A DNA stretch of 64,000 nt from Micromonospora coerulea (lineage in GTDB: Bacteria > Actinomycetota > Actinomycetes > Mycobacteriales > Micromonosporaceae), in contig NZ_JAEMUW010000010.1 of NCBI RefSeq assembly GCF_016598485.1, positions 1-64,000 of the forward strand. Reading direction: 5' to 3'. This document shows positions 9,531 to 19,598 of the stretch, piece after piece; position 1 is the first letter of the stretch, and every line of letters begins with the position of its first letter. Both the position numbers and the translations under genes were made by a program. Under the pieces are notes generated by a model. It was given only the letters and a program-made list of their open reading frames with translations. It had not been told where the DNA came from and ran no database searches.

Positions 9531-10268
9531 GTGTCGTCCGGTCTGATGGACGCAGTTCACCCCGCTCCGCAGCCCCCACCGGCCCGGCAGGACGGGATCA
9601 AGCGCCTCGTCGACGTGGTCGGCGCCGCCGTGCTGCTCATCCTCGCGCTGCCGGCGCTGCTGGTGGTCGCCGGGCTGGTCGCCGCCGGCCTGGGCCGCCC
9701 GGTGCTGTTCCGACAGGCCCGGGCCGGACGCTACGGCCGCCCGTTCGAGCTGGTCAAGTTCCGCACCATGCACCCGCCGGACCCGCGCCGCGGTCGGACC
9801 GCCGACGGCGACCGGCTCACCCGGCTGGGTCGCTGGCTCCGGGCGACCAGCCTGGACGAGCTGCCCACGCTCTGGAACGTGCTTTGCGGCGACATGAGCC
9901 TGGTCGGCCCCCGCCCGTTGCTTTGCGACTACCTGGACCGCTACTCCCCCACCCAGTCCCGCCGGCACGAGGTGCGGCCCGGCATCACCGGGCTGGCCCA
10001 GGTCCGCGGCCGCAACGCGCTGGGCTGGGAGGAGAAGTTCGAGCACGACGTCTGGTACGTCGACCACCGGAGCCTGCGGTTGGACCTGACGATCCTGGCG
10101 GAGACCGCGCGGACGGTGCTGCGCCGGGAGGGCATCACGGCGGAGGGGGCGGCCACCGCTCCGGAGTTCCGGGGCAGCCGCGGCTGGCCGGGGCAGGACC
10201 CGGAGGCCACCCTGCCCCGGGCGCGCGGCAACGGCGTACCGCACACCTCCCCGCTGTCCGGACGTTGA
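9531..10268 (+). CDS. Initiating phosphosugar transferase (PglC/WcaJ-type bacterial sugar transferase)
   Basis: A 245-aa monotopic phosphoglycosyltransferase that moves a phosphosugar from a nucleotide sugar onto undecaprenyl phosphate, the first membrane step of glycan assembly. One hydrophobic segment (VVGAAVLLILALPALLVVAG) is followed by FELVKFRTM, an LDELPTLWNVL stretch with the catalytic Asp-Glu pair, GDMSLVGPRPL, and RPGITGLAQV. It is the short PglC-like form with no extra N-terminal membrane domain. GTG at 9531 is chosen because GGTGGAGG lies eight nucleotides upstream; ATG 9546 is an alternative. It heads the locus that runs to 21449. Confidence 0.9.
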   Translation: MSSGLMDAVHPAPQPPPARQDGIKRLVDVVGAAVLLILALPALLVVAGLVAAGLGRPVLFRQARAGRYGRPFELVKFRTMHPPDPRRGRTADGDRLTRLGRWLRATSLDELPTLWNVLCGDMSLVGPRPLLCDYLDRYSPTQSRRHEVRPGITGLAQVRGRNALGWEEKFEHDVWYVDHRSLRLDLTILAETARTVLRREGITAEGAATAPEFRGSRGWPGQDPEATLPRARGNGVPHTSPLSGR

Positions 10269-10308
10269 GCGAGAAAACCGCATTGACCACCGACCCGGAA
10301 GGGAATCG

Positions 10309-11453
<1,145 letters not shown>

Positions 11454-11457
<4 letters not shown>

Positions 11458-12098
11458 GCACCGACCTTGTCATCGTCGGCTGCGGCGGGCACGGCCGCGA
11501 GGTGCTGACCATCGTCCGGGCGGCGAACGAGGCGGCCGGACGCCCGCTGCTGCGACCGCTCGGCTTCGTCGACGACGGGCCGTCCGAGGCGAACCTCAAG
11601 CGCCTGCAACGGCTCGACGTGCCGTTCCTCGGCGGCCTCGACGCACTGCGCGACCTGCCGCCCGACACCCATCTGCTGATCGGCGTCGGCGACCCGCGGG
11701 TACGCCGGGCGATCGCCACCCGGCTCAACCCCTACGGGCGGCCCGCCGCCAGCGTCGTGCACCCGGACGCCACCGTCGGCGGGGACCTCGTGCACGGCGA
11801 AGGGCTGGTGGTCTTCGCCGGCGCCCGGGTCACCACGAACGTGACCCTCGGCCGGCACATGCACCTCAACCAGAACGCCACCGTCGGGCACGACAGCCGG
11901 CTGGCCGACTACGTGTCGGTGAACCCGCTGGCCGCCGTCTCCGGCGACTGCCACCTCGCCGAGGGGGTGCTCGTCGGCACGACCGCCGCCGTCCTCCAGG
12001 GACTGCGGGTCGGCGCGGGCAGCGTGGTGGGCGCCGGCGCCTGCGTCGTCCGGGACGTGCCCGCCGGCGTGGTGGTCAAGGGAGTGCCGGCCCGATGA
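11454..12098 (+). CDS. Sugar O/N-acetyltransferase of the NeuD/PglD family
   Basis: A 214-aa protein with an N-terminal Rossmann-like subdomain (DLVIVGCGGHGREVL) and a C-terminal left-handed beta-helix of hexapeptide repeats. The likely general base is His146 in VGHDSRL. The ending DVPAGVVVKGVPAR is typical of the family. PglD enzymes acetylate the 4-amino group of UDP-4-amino-4,6-dideoxy-GlcNAc to make UDP-N,N'-diacetylbacillosamine; the adjacent PglE-like gene makes that the best guess. Start and stop codons overlap both neighbours (ATGA at each end), showing tight operon organisation. Confidence 0.88.
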
Positions 12099-14803
12099 GC
12101 AGCGGAACGACTCTGGCCCACCCGCTGGCGGACCCCGGTCGGGGGGCCGGCGTGGCGCGGGCCGCCACGACCGCCGGGGACGCCCGGGCCGCGTACCCGC
12201 ACGGGCCAACGCTGTCCGGCCTCGCCGCCGCCGCCGCCAGCACGGCCGGCGCGCGGGTCGGCTCGCTGCTGATCAGTCTGGTCGCCGGCGTGCTCTCGGC
12301 CCGCGCCCTCGGACCGCACGACCGCGGTCTGCTGGCCGTCGCGATCGCCAGCACCGCCGTCTTCGGCACCGTCTGCGCCGCCGGCCTGGACACCGCGAAC
12401 CTGCGGCTCGCCGGGCGCTCGGCCGGCGTGCACGGGCACACCGTCCGGGCCAGCCTGCGGTACGTCGCGACGGTCGGCGTCAGTGCGGCCGCGCTCTGGG
12501 CCGCCGTCGGGCTCACCGCCGGGCCCGCGGTCCGCCTCGGCCTGGACCCGGCCACCTTCGGGCTGGCCCTGGCGCTCTGCCCGGTGGTGCTGCTCAGCAC
12601 CCTGCTCGGCAACAGCGAGATCGGCCGGGGGCGCGCCTCGGCGTACAACCTGATCGTGGTGGCCTCGCTCGCCACCTACCTGGCCGGCCTGGCGGCGGTG
12701 GTGGTCACCGGCCGCACCTCGCCGGCCACGGTGATGGGCGTGTACGCCGTCGGCCAGGTCGTCGGGCTGGTCGTCCTGCTGTTCCGGTCGCGGCCGGCCG
12801 GCCCGGTCGAGCGGCAGCGCGCGCTGCACCACGAGTACCGCTCCTCGGCCCGGCGGGCGTACCTGCCGAACCTGGCCCAGTTCGGCATGATCCGTACCCA
12901 GATCCCGGTGATCCAGCTGCTGGTCGGGGCGAGCGCCGTGGGCGTGTACTCGGTGGCGCTGGCGCTGGCCGAGGTACTGCTGATCATCCCGGTCGCGGTG
13001 AGCCTCGTGCTGATCCCGACCGTCGCCAACGGCGCGGCGAGCTGGCGGACGGTCGCGCGGCTCGGGATGCGTACCCTGCTGATCACGACCGCGGGCGCCG
13101 CGGTCCTCGCCGCCGCCAGCCCCACCGTGGTGCCGCTGCTCTACGGCCGGGACTTCGCGCCGGCCGTGCCCGTGCTCTGGGCACTGCTGCCGGGGGTGGT
13201 GGTCTTCGCGCTGGCCCGGGTCGCGCAGAGCTGGCTGACCGCCACCGACCGACCCGCCGCGACCGGGGCGGCCGCGGTGGCCGGCACGCTTGTCGGGCTG
13301 GCCGGCATGGCGGTGCTGGTGCCGCGACTCGGCGCCACCGGCGCGGGGCTGGCCGGCTCCACCGGTTACCTGGTGTACGCGCTGGTGATCGCGCCCGCCT
13401 TCCTGCGCGCCGATCCCGCCCGCAGGTCGGCCCGGGCTCGCCCGCCGCGGGGCGGGTTCCACCTCGCGGGCACCCACCCGCTGCTCTGGGCGGTGGTCAT
13501 CCCGGTGGCCGCCGTCGGCTGCGGGTTCCTCGCCACCCGGGTCGGGGCGACGGCGCTGCCGCTGTCGCTGCTGGTGGCGGGTGCCGCGCTGGTCGCGGCG
13601 GTGTTCATGATGCCGACGCTCGGCATCTACGGGCTCGCCCTCGGCGCCCCCGCCGCGCAGCTACCGGTGCCGTTCGCCGTCGGTACGCCCCAACTGCTGC
13701 TGCTCGTCGTCTGCTGCCTGGTCGGTGCGATCCTGCGCCGGAAGGTGGCCTGGCGGGACCGCCACTGTGCCGCGCTGATCGGCGCGCTCGTGGGGGTGCT
13801 GCTGATCGGGGCGGCGCTGGGCAACCCGCACCTGCCGGTGCCTGCCGCGATGACCCCGGTGGCGGTGGTGGCCGTGCCGCTGGTCTGCCTGCCGCTGGTG
13901 CTGCACGACGGGTCGGCTGATCGGCGCGCCCTGCTGGCCTTCGCCTTCGGCGCGGCCGGGGTGGGGCTGCTGCACGCGGTGAACACCATCCGGCGCGGCG
14001 GCCCGGAGCTGATCACCGAGATCAGCCCCACGCAGGTCAACCACAACGTGTGGGGACCCATGCTGGTGGTGGCCCTGGCGGTGCTGCTGGCCCGGCTGTC
14101 CCGGTCGACTCCGCTGCTACTGCGGGTGGCGGCGATCGCCGCGCTGCCGGTCGTCGTGCTGGCGCTGGGCTACTCCTACAGCCGCTCCTCGTACCTCGGT
14201 GCGGGCGCGGTGCTGGTCTGCTTCGCGCTGCGCCGGCTGGTCAAGACCGGCCTCTGGGTCGGCCTCACCCTGGTCCTGGCCTCGGCGATGGGGGTGTCCG
14301 GGACGGGACTGGTGCCGAGCACCATCGCCGACCGGGTCAACGAAACCGCCGGTTCCGGTGGCGGCCTGGACGTCTCCTCCGCGCTCCGCGTCGACCTGTG
14401 GTCGGCCGCCGGACGCATGATCGGGGACTTTCCCGCCTTCGGCGTCGGCTACCTGGGCTTCAACGGGCGGCTGCCCGCCTACTTCGTGCAGCACGTGACG
14501 AACGCCTGGTACCAGCCGAGTTCCCAACTGCACCTGCTCGCCCACCCGCACAACTTCTTCCTCACGGTCGTGGTGGAGACCGGCCTGGTGGGTGCCCTCC
14601 TGCTCGGCGCGCTGTTGGTGCTCGTCTACCGCCGGGTGTGGCGCGACTACCGGGACCGCCGGAGCTGGACCGCCGAGGGGGCCTTGATGGCCGGCGTCGG
14701 CATCGCCGTCTGCTCCCTCACCGGCGAGCCGCTGCTGGCCCTGCCCGTGCTCATCCCCTTCGTGCTGCTGCACGCCGTCGCCACCCGGAGGACGACCGCA
14801 TGA
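12095..14803 (+). CDS. Apparent Wzx flippase fused to a Wzy/WaaL-type O-antigen ligase or polymerase
   Basis: A 902-aa polytopic protein that reads as two membrane proteins in one chain. Residues about 40-435 look like an MVF/Wzx lipid-linked oligosaccharide flippase (GVLSARALGPHDRGLLA near the start; paired helices with GVYSVALALAEVLL). A basic Arg/Pro-rich linker lies at about 438-460. Residues about 460-900 look like an O-antigen ligase/polymerase, with the family's periplasmic-loop signature AHPHNFFLTVVVETGLVG near residue 818. No stop, frameshift or internal ribosome site marks a gene boundary. Both halves act on undecaprenyl-linked glycans, so the fusion would couple flipping to polymerisation or transfer. 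The start overlaps the upstream stop. Confidence 0.83.
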   Translation: MSSGTTLAHPLADPGRGAGVARAATTAGDARAAYPHGPTLSGLAAAAASTAGARVGSLLISLVAGVLSARALGPHDRGLLAVAIASTAVFGTVCAAGLDTANLRLAGRSAGVHGHTVRASLRYVATVGVSAAALWAAVGLTAGPAVRLGLDPATFGLALALCPVVLLSTLLGNSEIGRGRASAYNLIVVASLATYLAGLAAVVVTGRTSPATVMGVYAVGQVVGLVVLLFRSRPAGPVERQRALHHEYRSSARRAYLPNLAQFGMIRTQIPVIQLLVGASAVGVYSVALALAEVLLIIPVAVSLVLIPTVANGAASWRTVARLGMRTLLITTAGAAVLAAASPTVVPLLYGRDFAPAVPVLWALLPGVVVFALARVAQSWLTATDRPAATGAAAVAGTLVGLAGMAVLVPRLGATGAGLAGSTGYLVYALVIAPAFLRADPARRSARARPPRGGFHLAGTHPLLWAVVIPVAAVGCGFLATRVGATALPLSLLVAGAALVAAVFMMPTLGIYGLALGAPAAQLPVPFAVGTPQLLLLVVCCLVGAILRRKVAWRDRHCAALIGALVGVLLIGAALGNPHLPVPAAMTPVAVVAVPLVCLPLVLHDGSADRRALLAFAFGAAGVGLLHAVNTIRRGGPELITEISPTQVNHNVWGPMLVVALAVLLARLSRSTPLLLRVAAIAALPVVVLALGYSYSRSSYLGAGAVLVCFALRRLVKTGLWVGLTLVLASAMGVSGTGLVPSTIADRVNETAGSGGGLDVSSALRVDLWSAAGRMIGDFPAFGVGYLGFNGRLPAYFVQHVTNAWYQPSSQLHLLAHPHNFFLTVVVETGLVGALLLGALLVLVYRRVWRDYRDRRSWTAEGALMAGVGIAVCSLTGEPLLALPVLIPFVLLHAVATRRTTA

Positions 14804-16002
14804 GCACCACCTCCCGGCAGCCCACCGATCCGCGTCCGCTGCGGATCCTCCAGGTCACCACCACCCCGGACGGCGGGTCCTGGTTCCACGACCAGGTGGT
14901 CGGCCTCGCCCGGCGAGGTCACGAGGTACGGGCAGTGGTGCCCGGCGACGGGCCGCTCGCCAGCCGGCTGCGGGCGGCCGACATCGCCACCGAGATCGTG
15001 CCGCTGTGCGGCTGGCGGCCCAGGCAGCTGCCCCGGGTCGCCGCGGCCGAGCTGCGGCTGGTCCGGCTGATCCGCGAGTTCCACCCCGACGTGGTCCACG
15101 CCCACCTGCTCAAGGCGAACATCGCCTGCCGGATCGCCAGCCTCGCCGGCGGCCGGGGGGTGCACATCAACCAGGTGACCGGGGTGAACCACCTGCGCAG
15201 CCCTATCCTGCGCCGGATCGACCTGGCCACGCTCTCCCGCGCCGACGTGCTGATCGGCTCGTGCACCGCGTTCGCCGAGCGCTACCGCAGGTACGGGGCC
15301 CGCCGCGTCGCGGTCAGCCACTACGGCTGCGACGTGCACCGGCTGGACCCGGCCACGCCGGGCGATGCCTTCCGGGCCGAGTTCGGCCTCGCCGGGGACA
15401 CCCCGACCGTCGGCATGGTCGCCCACATGTACCCGACCCGGATGCGGGCCTTCCGCGACATCGGGGTCAAGGGGCACGAGGTGCTGCTCGACGCCGTGCC
15501 CATGCTGCTCGCCCGGGTGCCGGCGGCGCACGTGTTCGTGGTCGGCGACGAGTTCGTCGGCAACGGCGACTACCGGCGGGCGCTGCAGGAGCGGGCCGTC
15601 CGGCTGGGCATCGGCGACCGGGTGCACTTCACCGGCCACCGCGCCGACATCCAGAACGTGCTGGCCGCGATGAACGTGCTGGTCAATCCCTCGCTGGAGG
15701 AGTCGGCCTGCTACGCGATGATCGAGGCGCTGCTGATGGAGAAGGGCGCGGTGGCCAGCGACGTCGGCGGCCTGCCGGACACCGTCCAGCACGGCGAGAC
15801 CGGGCTGCTGGTGCCGCCGGGCGACGCGCCGGCGCTGGCCGGGGCGATCGCCGACCTGCTCACCGACCCGGCCCGCCGGCGGGAGATGGGCCGGCTGGGC
15901 CGGGCCCGCTGCCTGCGCCGCTTCGACATCGACAAGACCGTCGCCGATGTGGAGACCGTCTACCGTCGCGCGCTCGCCGACCGGGCGGGGGCGGGCTGGT
16001 GA
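14800..16002 (+). CDS. Glycosyltransferase family 4
   Basis: A 400-aa GT-B retaining glycosyltransferase. The N-terminal acceptor domain starts PLRILQVTTTPDGGSWFHDQ and carries DVVHAHLLKANI. The donor domain has VGMVAHMY, VFVVGD, VHFTGHRADIQ and the E-x7-E type segment ESACYAMIEALLMEKG, then ASDVGGLPD and GLLVPPGD. Donor and acceptor sugars cannot be read from sequence. It lies in the polysaccharide operon with overlapping codons on both sides and is preceded by GGAGG, so it probably builds the repeat unit in the cytoplasm. Confidence 0.9.
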   Translation: MSTTSRQPTDPRPLRILQVTTTPDGGSWFHDQVVGLARRGHEVRAVVPGDGPLASRLRAADIATEIVPLCGWRPRQLPRVAAAELRLVRLIREFHPDVVHAHLLKANIACRIASLAGGRGVHINQVTGVNHLRSPILRRIDLATLSRADVLIGSCTAFAERYRRYGARRVAVSHYGCDVHRLDPATPGDAFRAEFGLAGDTPTVGMVAHMYPTRMRAFRDIGVKGHEVLLDAVPMLLARVPAAHVFVVGDEFVGNGDYRRALQERAVRLGIGDRVHFTGHRADIQNVLAAMNVLVNPSLEESACYAMIEALLMEKGAVASDVGGLPDTVQHGETGLLVPPGDAPALAGAIADLLTDPARRREMGRLGRARCLRRFDIDKTVADVETVYRRALADRAGAGW

Positions 16003-16913
16003 CCGCCGTGCGCACCCTGCTCGCCCGGGGCGTACGGGACCTGCGGGTGCGCCGCTACCCGGTGGCGGCCGACGCCCGGCGCGACGGGCGGGGGCCGTAC
16101 CCGCTGGTCTGGACGGACCTGCCGGGCGGCACCGGGCTGGACGAGCGGGGGGTGGTGGTCGCGGTCGGGCCGGCCGGCGAGCGGTACCCGAACCCGGTGT
16201 CGATGTGCCTGTACGCCCTCGGCGAGCACAGCCGGGCGCTGGCCGTCCCGGGACCCGACCGGGAGCGGTTCGCCTCCTTCCTCACCCAGGCCAACTGGTT
16301 GCGGGCGCACCAGGACTCCGCCGGTGGCTGGCGCTACCCGGTGCCGGTGCCCCGCTACGGGGTCACCCCCGGGTGGTACTCCGGGATGGCCCAGGGCATG
16401 GCCGCCTCGACGCTGCTGCGGGCGCACGACCTGACCGGCGAGCGGTCCTTCCTGGACGCCGCGGACGGCGCGGTGGACCTGCTGCTGCGGCCGGTGTCGC
16501 GGGGCGGCTGCGCCGACCACGACCGGCTGGGCCGGCCGTTCCTCGAGGAGTGCCCCGCGGACCCGCCGAGCCGGGTGCTCAACGGCGCGCTCTTCGCCCT
16601 CTTCGGTCTGGTGGAGCACCAGTCCCGGCGGGGCGGCCAGGCCGACCTGCTGGCCGCCGACCGGCTCGCCGAGGAGCTCGGCGGCTTCGATCTGGGCTGG
16701 TGGTCGCGGTACGACCTGCGCTGGTCATGGCCGGCGTCGGCGAACTACCACGCGCTGCACGTGTCGCTGCTGCGCGCGGCCGCCGCGCTGACCGGGCTGT
16801 CGGTCTTCGCCCGGACCGCCGACCGGTGGTCGCGCCAGCTGCGGGATCCGCGCTGCCAGCTGCGGGCCCGGCTGGTCAAGGCGACCCGCGTCTGGCAGCA
16901 CCGCCATGGCTGA
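15999..16913 (+). CDS. D-glucuronyl C5-epimerase-like protein
   Basis: A 304-aa protein whose central and C-terminal parts resemble the heparosan/heparan glucuronyl C5-epimerase C-terminal domain, an alpha/alpha-barrel. Matching stretches are GWYSGMAQGMAASTLLRAH, FLEECPADPPSRVLNGALF, then FDLGWWSRYDL and SANYHALHV. Known relatives convert D-glucuronate to L-iduronate within a polymer. Here the protein lies between two glycosyltransferase genes of a polysaccharide operon. The N-terminal beta-domain of animal enzymes is mostly missing, and I see no signal peptide, so its location is unclear. GTG overlaps the upstream stop. The family call rests on motif memory. Confidence 0.72.
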   Translation: MTAVRTLLARGVRDLRVRRYPVAADARRDGRGPYPLVWTDLPGGTGLDERGVVVAVGPAGERYPNPVSMCLYALGEHSRALAVPGPDRERFASFLTQANWLRAHQDSAGGWRYPVPVPRYGVTPGWYSGMAQGMAASTLLRAHDLTGERSFLDAADGAVDLLLRPVSRGGCADHDRLGRPFLEECPADPPSRVLNGALFALFGLVEHQSRRGGQADLLAADRLAEELGGFDLGWWSRYDLRWSWPASANYHALHVSLLRAAAALTGLSVFARTADRWSRQLRDPRCQLRARLVKATRVWQHRHG

Positions 16914-18162
16914 CCCGGCCGGCGGCCGGGCCGGCGACGAGCCGGGGCGGGCGCGGCCGGGCGCGGTCCCGCCGGTGGTGCTGCTGCTCGCTCCGGCGCA
17001 GTCGGTGCACACCCGGCGCTGGGCCAGCGCGCTGGCCGGGCGGGGGCACCGGGTGGTGGTGACGAGCTGGGTGGCGGCCGAGCCGCTGCCCGACGTCGAG
17101 CTGCGCGTCCCGGGCGGTGGCGGCGCGGTGCCGGGCGGGCCGCTCGGCGGCGCCTGGCGGCTACTGGCCACGGGCTGGTGGCTGCGCCGGCAGGTCCGGC
17201 AGATCCGGCCCGACGTGGTGCACGTGCACTCGGTGGGGCGCGGCGGGCTGCTCTCCCTCGCCCTGCCCCGGGGCGCCGCCCGGGTTGTCACGCCATGGGG
17301 AAGCGAGCTGCGTACCGCCACCGGGTCGCGGCTGCGCCGCTGGGTCACCCGGCACGCGTTCCGTCGGGCCGACCTGGTGCTGCCCACCTCGGCCTCGCTG
17401 ACCGCCGAGGTCACCACCCGCTACCGGATCCCGACGGCCCGCACCGCCACCCTCTCCTGGGGGGTCGACGACGCGCTCCTCGGCCTGCGTGACACGGTTC
17501 GCCGGTCGGAGGTACGCCGCGAGTTCGGCGTCCCGGCCGGGGCGACCGTGCTGCTGTCGATGCGCGGCACCGCGCCGGTCTACCGCACCGACGACATCCT
17601 CGGCGCGTACGCGCACGCGGCCCGGGAGCGGCCGGACCTGCACCTGGTGCTCCTCGCCGGCCACGAGCCGGCCGAGGCGGTCGCGGCCGGCGAGCGCGGC
17701 GCGGCGCTGGACCGGGCCGCGGCGCTTGCCGCTGCGCTGCCCGGCCGGGTGACCGTGGTGCGGCGCACGCTCTCCCCCCGGGAGACCTTCGCGCTGATGT
17801 GCGCCAGCGACGTCGCCGTGTCGGTGCCCCGGTCGGACCAGCGCAGCTCGGCGGTGCTGGAGGCGGCGCTGGCCGGCTGCCGACTGCTCCTGGCCGACCT
17901 GCCGCCGTACCGGGAGTTGCTGGCGGACGGGCTGGTCGCCGACCTGGTCGGCGAGCCACTGCGCACCGGTCTGGCGGGCCTGCTGCGTACCGCCGGCCCG
18001 CTGCCGCCGACGGACCAGCGGGCGAACCGCCGTTTCATCGAGACCTCGGAGACCTGGTCCCGGCAGGTGTCGGCGATGCAGAGCCACTACCGGCGGCTGA
18101 CCGTCGGGCGGCCCGGCGCGCACCGCCACCGAGGACGGGACGACACCGAGGAACGCCCGTGA
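16906..18162 (+). CDS. Glycosyltransferase family 4
   Basis: A 418-aa GT-B glycosyltransferase. The N-terminal domain has VVLLLAPAQSVHTRRWA and DVVHVHSVGRGGLL, and a VTPWGSEL strand precedes the interdomain region. The donor domain has VLLSMRGTAPVYRTD, LVLLAGHEP and SSAVLEAALAGC. The usual E-x7-E core is degenerate, as in some polysaccharide-modifying members. It overlaps the epimerase gene by eight nucleotides. The sugar specificity is unknown. The C-terminal 20 residues are charged and probably disordered. Confidence 0.85.
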   Translation: MADPAGGRAGDEPGRARPGAVPPVVLLLAPAQSVHTRRWASALAGRGHRVVVTSWVAAEPLPDVELRVPGGGGAVPGGPLGGAWRLLATGWWLRRQVRQIRPDVVHVHSVGRGGLLSLALPRGAARVVTPWGSELRTATGSRLRRWVTRHAFRRADLVLPTSASLTAEVTTRYRIPTARTATLSWGVDDALLGLRDTVRRSEVRREFGVPAGATVLLSMRGTAPVYRTDDILGAYAHAARERPDLHLVLLAGHEPAEAVAAGERGAALDRAAALAAALPGRVTVVRRTLSPRETFALMCASDVAVSVPRSDQRSSAVLEAALAGCRLLLADLPPYRELLADGLVADLVGEPLRTGLAGLLRTAGPLPPTDQRANRRFIETSETWSRQVSAMQSHYRRLTVGRPGAHRHRGRDDTEERP

Positions 18163-18185
18163 CCACATCTGGAGAAGGACCCACC

Positions 18186-19538
18186 GTGACCCGACCGCCG
18201 CGCAACCGCCGACACGTGCTGGTGCTCAACCACTATGCCAAGCCACTGTCCGAACCGGGGGGTACCCGGCACGTGGAGTTGTTCAGCCGACTGCGCGACT
18301 GGGACTGGACGATCGTCGCCGCGGACCGGGACGTGTACTCGCGCCGGCGCTTCACCGGCCGGGAGCCGAACTTCGTCCGGGTCCGGGTACCCGGCTACAC
18401 CCGCAACGACCACCGCCGGGTGCTGAACTGGCTGGGCTACGCGGCCGGCGCGCTGGTCCGGTCGATGCTGCGCCGCCGCCCGACGGTGGTGTACGCCTCG
18501 TCGCCACACATTCTCGCCCCGGTGGCGGGCTGGCTGGCCGCCGCCGTCTGGCGGGTGCCGTTCGTGCTGGAGATCCGGGACCTCTGGCCGGAGTCGATGG
18601 TGGGTACGGGTTACCTGCGGCGGGGGTCGGCGATGCACCGGATGCTCTCCGGCCTGGAGCGGTGGCTGTACCGGCGGGCCGACCGGATCGTCATGGTGGC
18701 CGAGGGCTGGCGTTCCTACTTCCGGTCGCTGGGCGTGGACGAGAACAAGCTGATCTGGGTGAGCAACGGTGCCGAGCCGTCGGCGTTCACCCTGCGACCC
18801 GACCGGTACCCCCCGCTGCGGGACCGACTGCCGGTGCGCGGCCGGCTGATCGTGTTCGCCGGCGCGCACGGTCAGGCCAACGGCCTGGACGAGCTGCTGG
18901 ACGCGGCGGCGGAGCTGCCGCAGCACACCTTCGCGCTGATCGGCGACGGCATCGACAAGCCCCGGCTGGTGGCGCGCGCCACCGCCGAAGGGCTGTCCAA
19001 CGTGCACTTCCTGGACATGATCCCGAAGGCCGAGTTCGCCGGCGTCCTGGGCGGGGCGGACATCGGGGTGCACGCGCTCGCCGACGCGGAGGTGTTCCGG
19101 CTGGGTGCCAGCCCGAACAAGCTCTACGACTACCTGGCCGCCGGGATCCCGGTGGTGACGAACTGCCCGGGCGAGCCGCACGACATCGTGCGGGCGTCCG
19201 ACTCGGGCGCGGCGGTGCCCCCGGGGAAGCTGGTCGTGGGGCTGCGCGAGCTGGTCGACCGGGAACCCGCGGTGCTGCGCGAGATGGGTGCGCGCGGCCG
19301 GCGGTTCATCGAGGCGAACCGGTCCCGTACCGCGATGGCGGCCCGCCTTCAGCGGGTGTTGGACGACCTGGCGCCGCAGCGTGGCCGGGACGGTACCGGA
19401 TCGGTGCCGGCCGCTCCGCGCACCGGGTCGGACGGGCCGATGCCGGAACGGCCGACCGTGCTCTCGCGAGGGAAAGAATCGGACTTTATACCTGAAACTC
19501 CCCCAAACAGCTCAGAACTCCCTGTAAGCAGATGTTGA
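18186..19538 (+). CDS. Glycosyltransferase family 4, WbuB-like
   Basis: A 450-aa GT-B enzyme. Motifs seen: HVLVLNHYAKPLSEPGGTRH at the N-terminus, PFVLEIRDLWPESMVGTGYL, VSNGAEPSAF, FAGAHGQANG, and the donor-site stretch GASPNKLYDYLAAGIPVVTN. This arrangement is typical of WbuB-type amino-sugar transferases such as N-acetyl-fucosaminyl transferases. The last 60 residues are low-complexity and unlike the rest. GTG 18186 is chosen because GGAGAAGGA lies six nucleotides upstream. GTG 18159, which overlaps the previous stop, is an in-frame alternative. It is the last gene before the dehydratase and ends in a locally AT-richer stretch. Confidence 0.85.
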   Translation: MTRPPRNRRHVLVLNHYAKPLSEPGGTRHVELFSRLRDWDWTIVAADRDVYSRRRFTGREPNFVRVRVPGYTRNDHRRVLNWLGYAAGALVRSMLRRRPTVVYASSPHILAPVAGWLAAAVWRVPFVLEIRDLWPESMVGTGYLRRGSAMHRMLSGLERWLYRRADRIVMVAEGWRSYFRSLGVDENKLIWVSNGAEPSAFTLRPDRYPPLRDRLPVRGRLIVFAGAHGQANGLDELLDAAAELPQHTFALIGDGIDKPRLVARATAEGLSNVHFLDMIPKAEFAGVLGGADIGVHALADAEVFRLGASPNKLYDYLAAGIPVVTNCPGEPHDIVRASDSGAAVPPGKLVVGLRELVDREPAVLREMGARGRRFIEANRSRTAMAARLQRVLDDLAPQRGRDGTGSVPAAPRTGSDGPMPERPTVLSRGKESDFIPETPPNSSELPVSRC

Positions 19539-19552
19539 CCCTCAGGAGATGT

Positions 19553-19569
19553 CTCCGCCGCAGGCGGAG
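19553..19569 (+). promoter_or_regulatory. Hairpin in the leader of the dehydratase gene
   Basis: CTCCGCC-GCA-GGCGGAG is a perfect 7-bp stem with a 3-nt loop. It lies between the glycosyltransferase stop and the ribosome site (AGGGAG at 19587-19592) of the dehydratase. With no T-run it may be an attenuator, an mRNA-stability element or a weak terminator. The AT-rich bases 19470-19530 just before it could hold a promoter. Confidence 0.4.
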
Positions 19570-19598
19570 GTACCCCGGACCGCGACAGGGAGTGGTAG

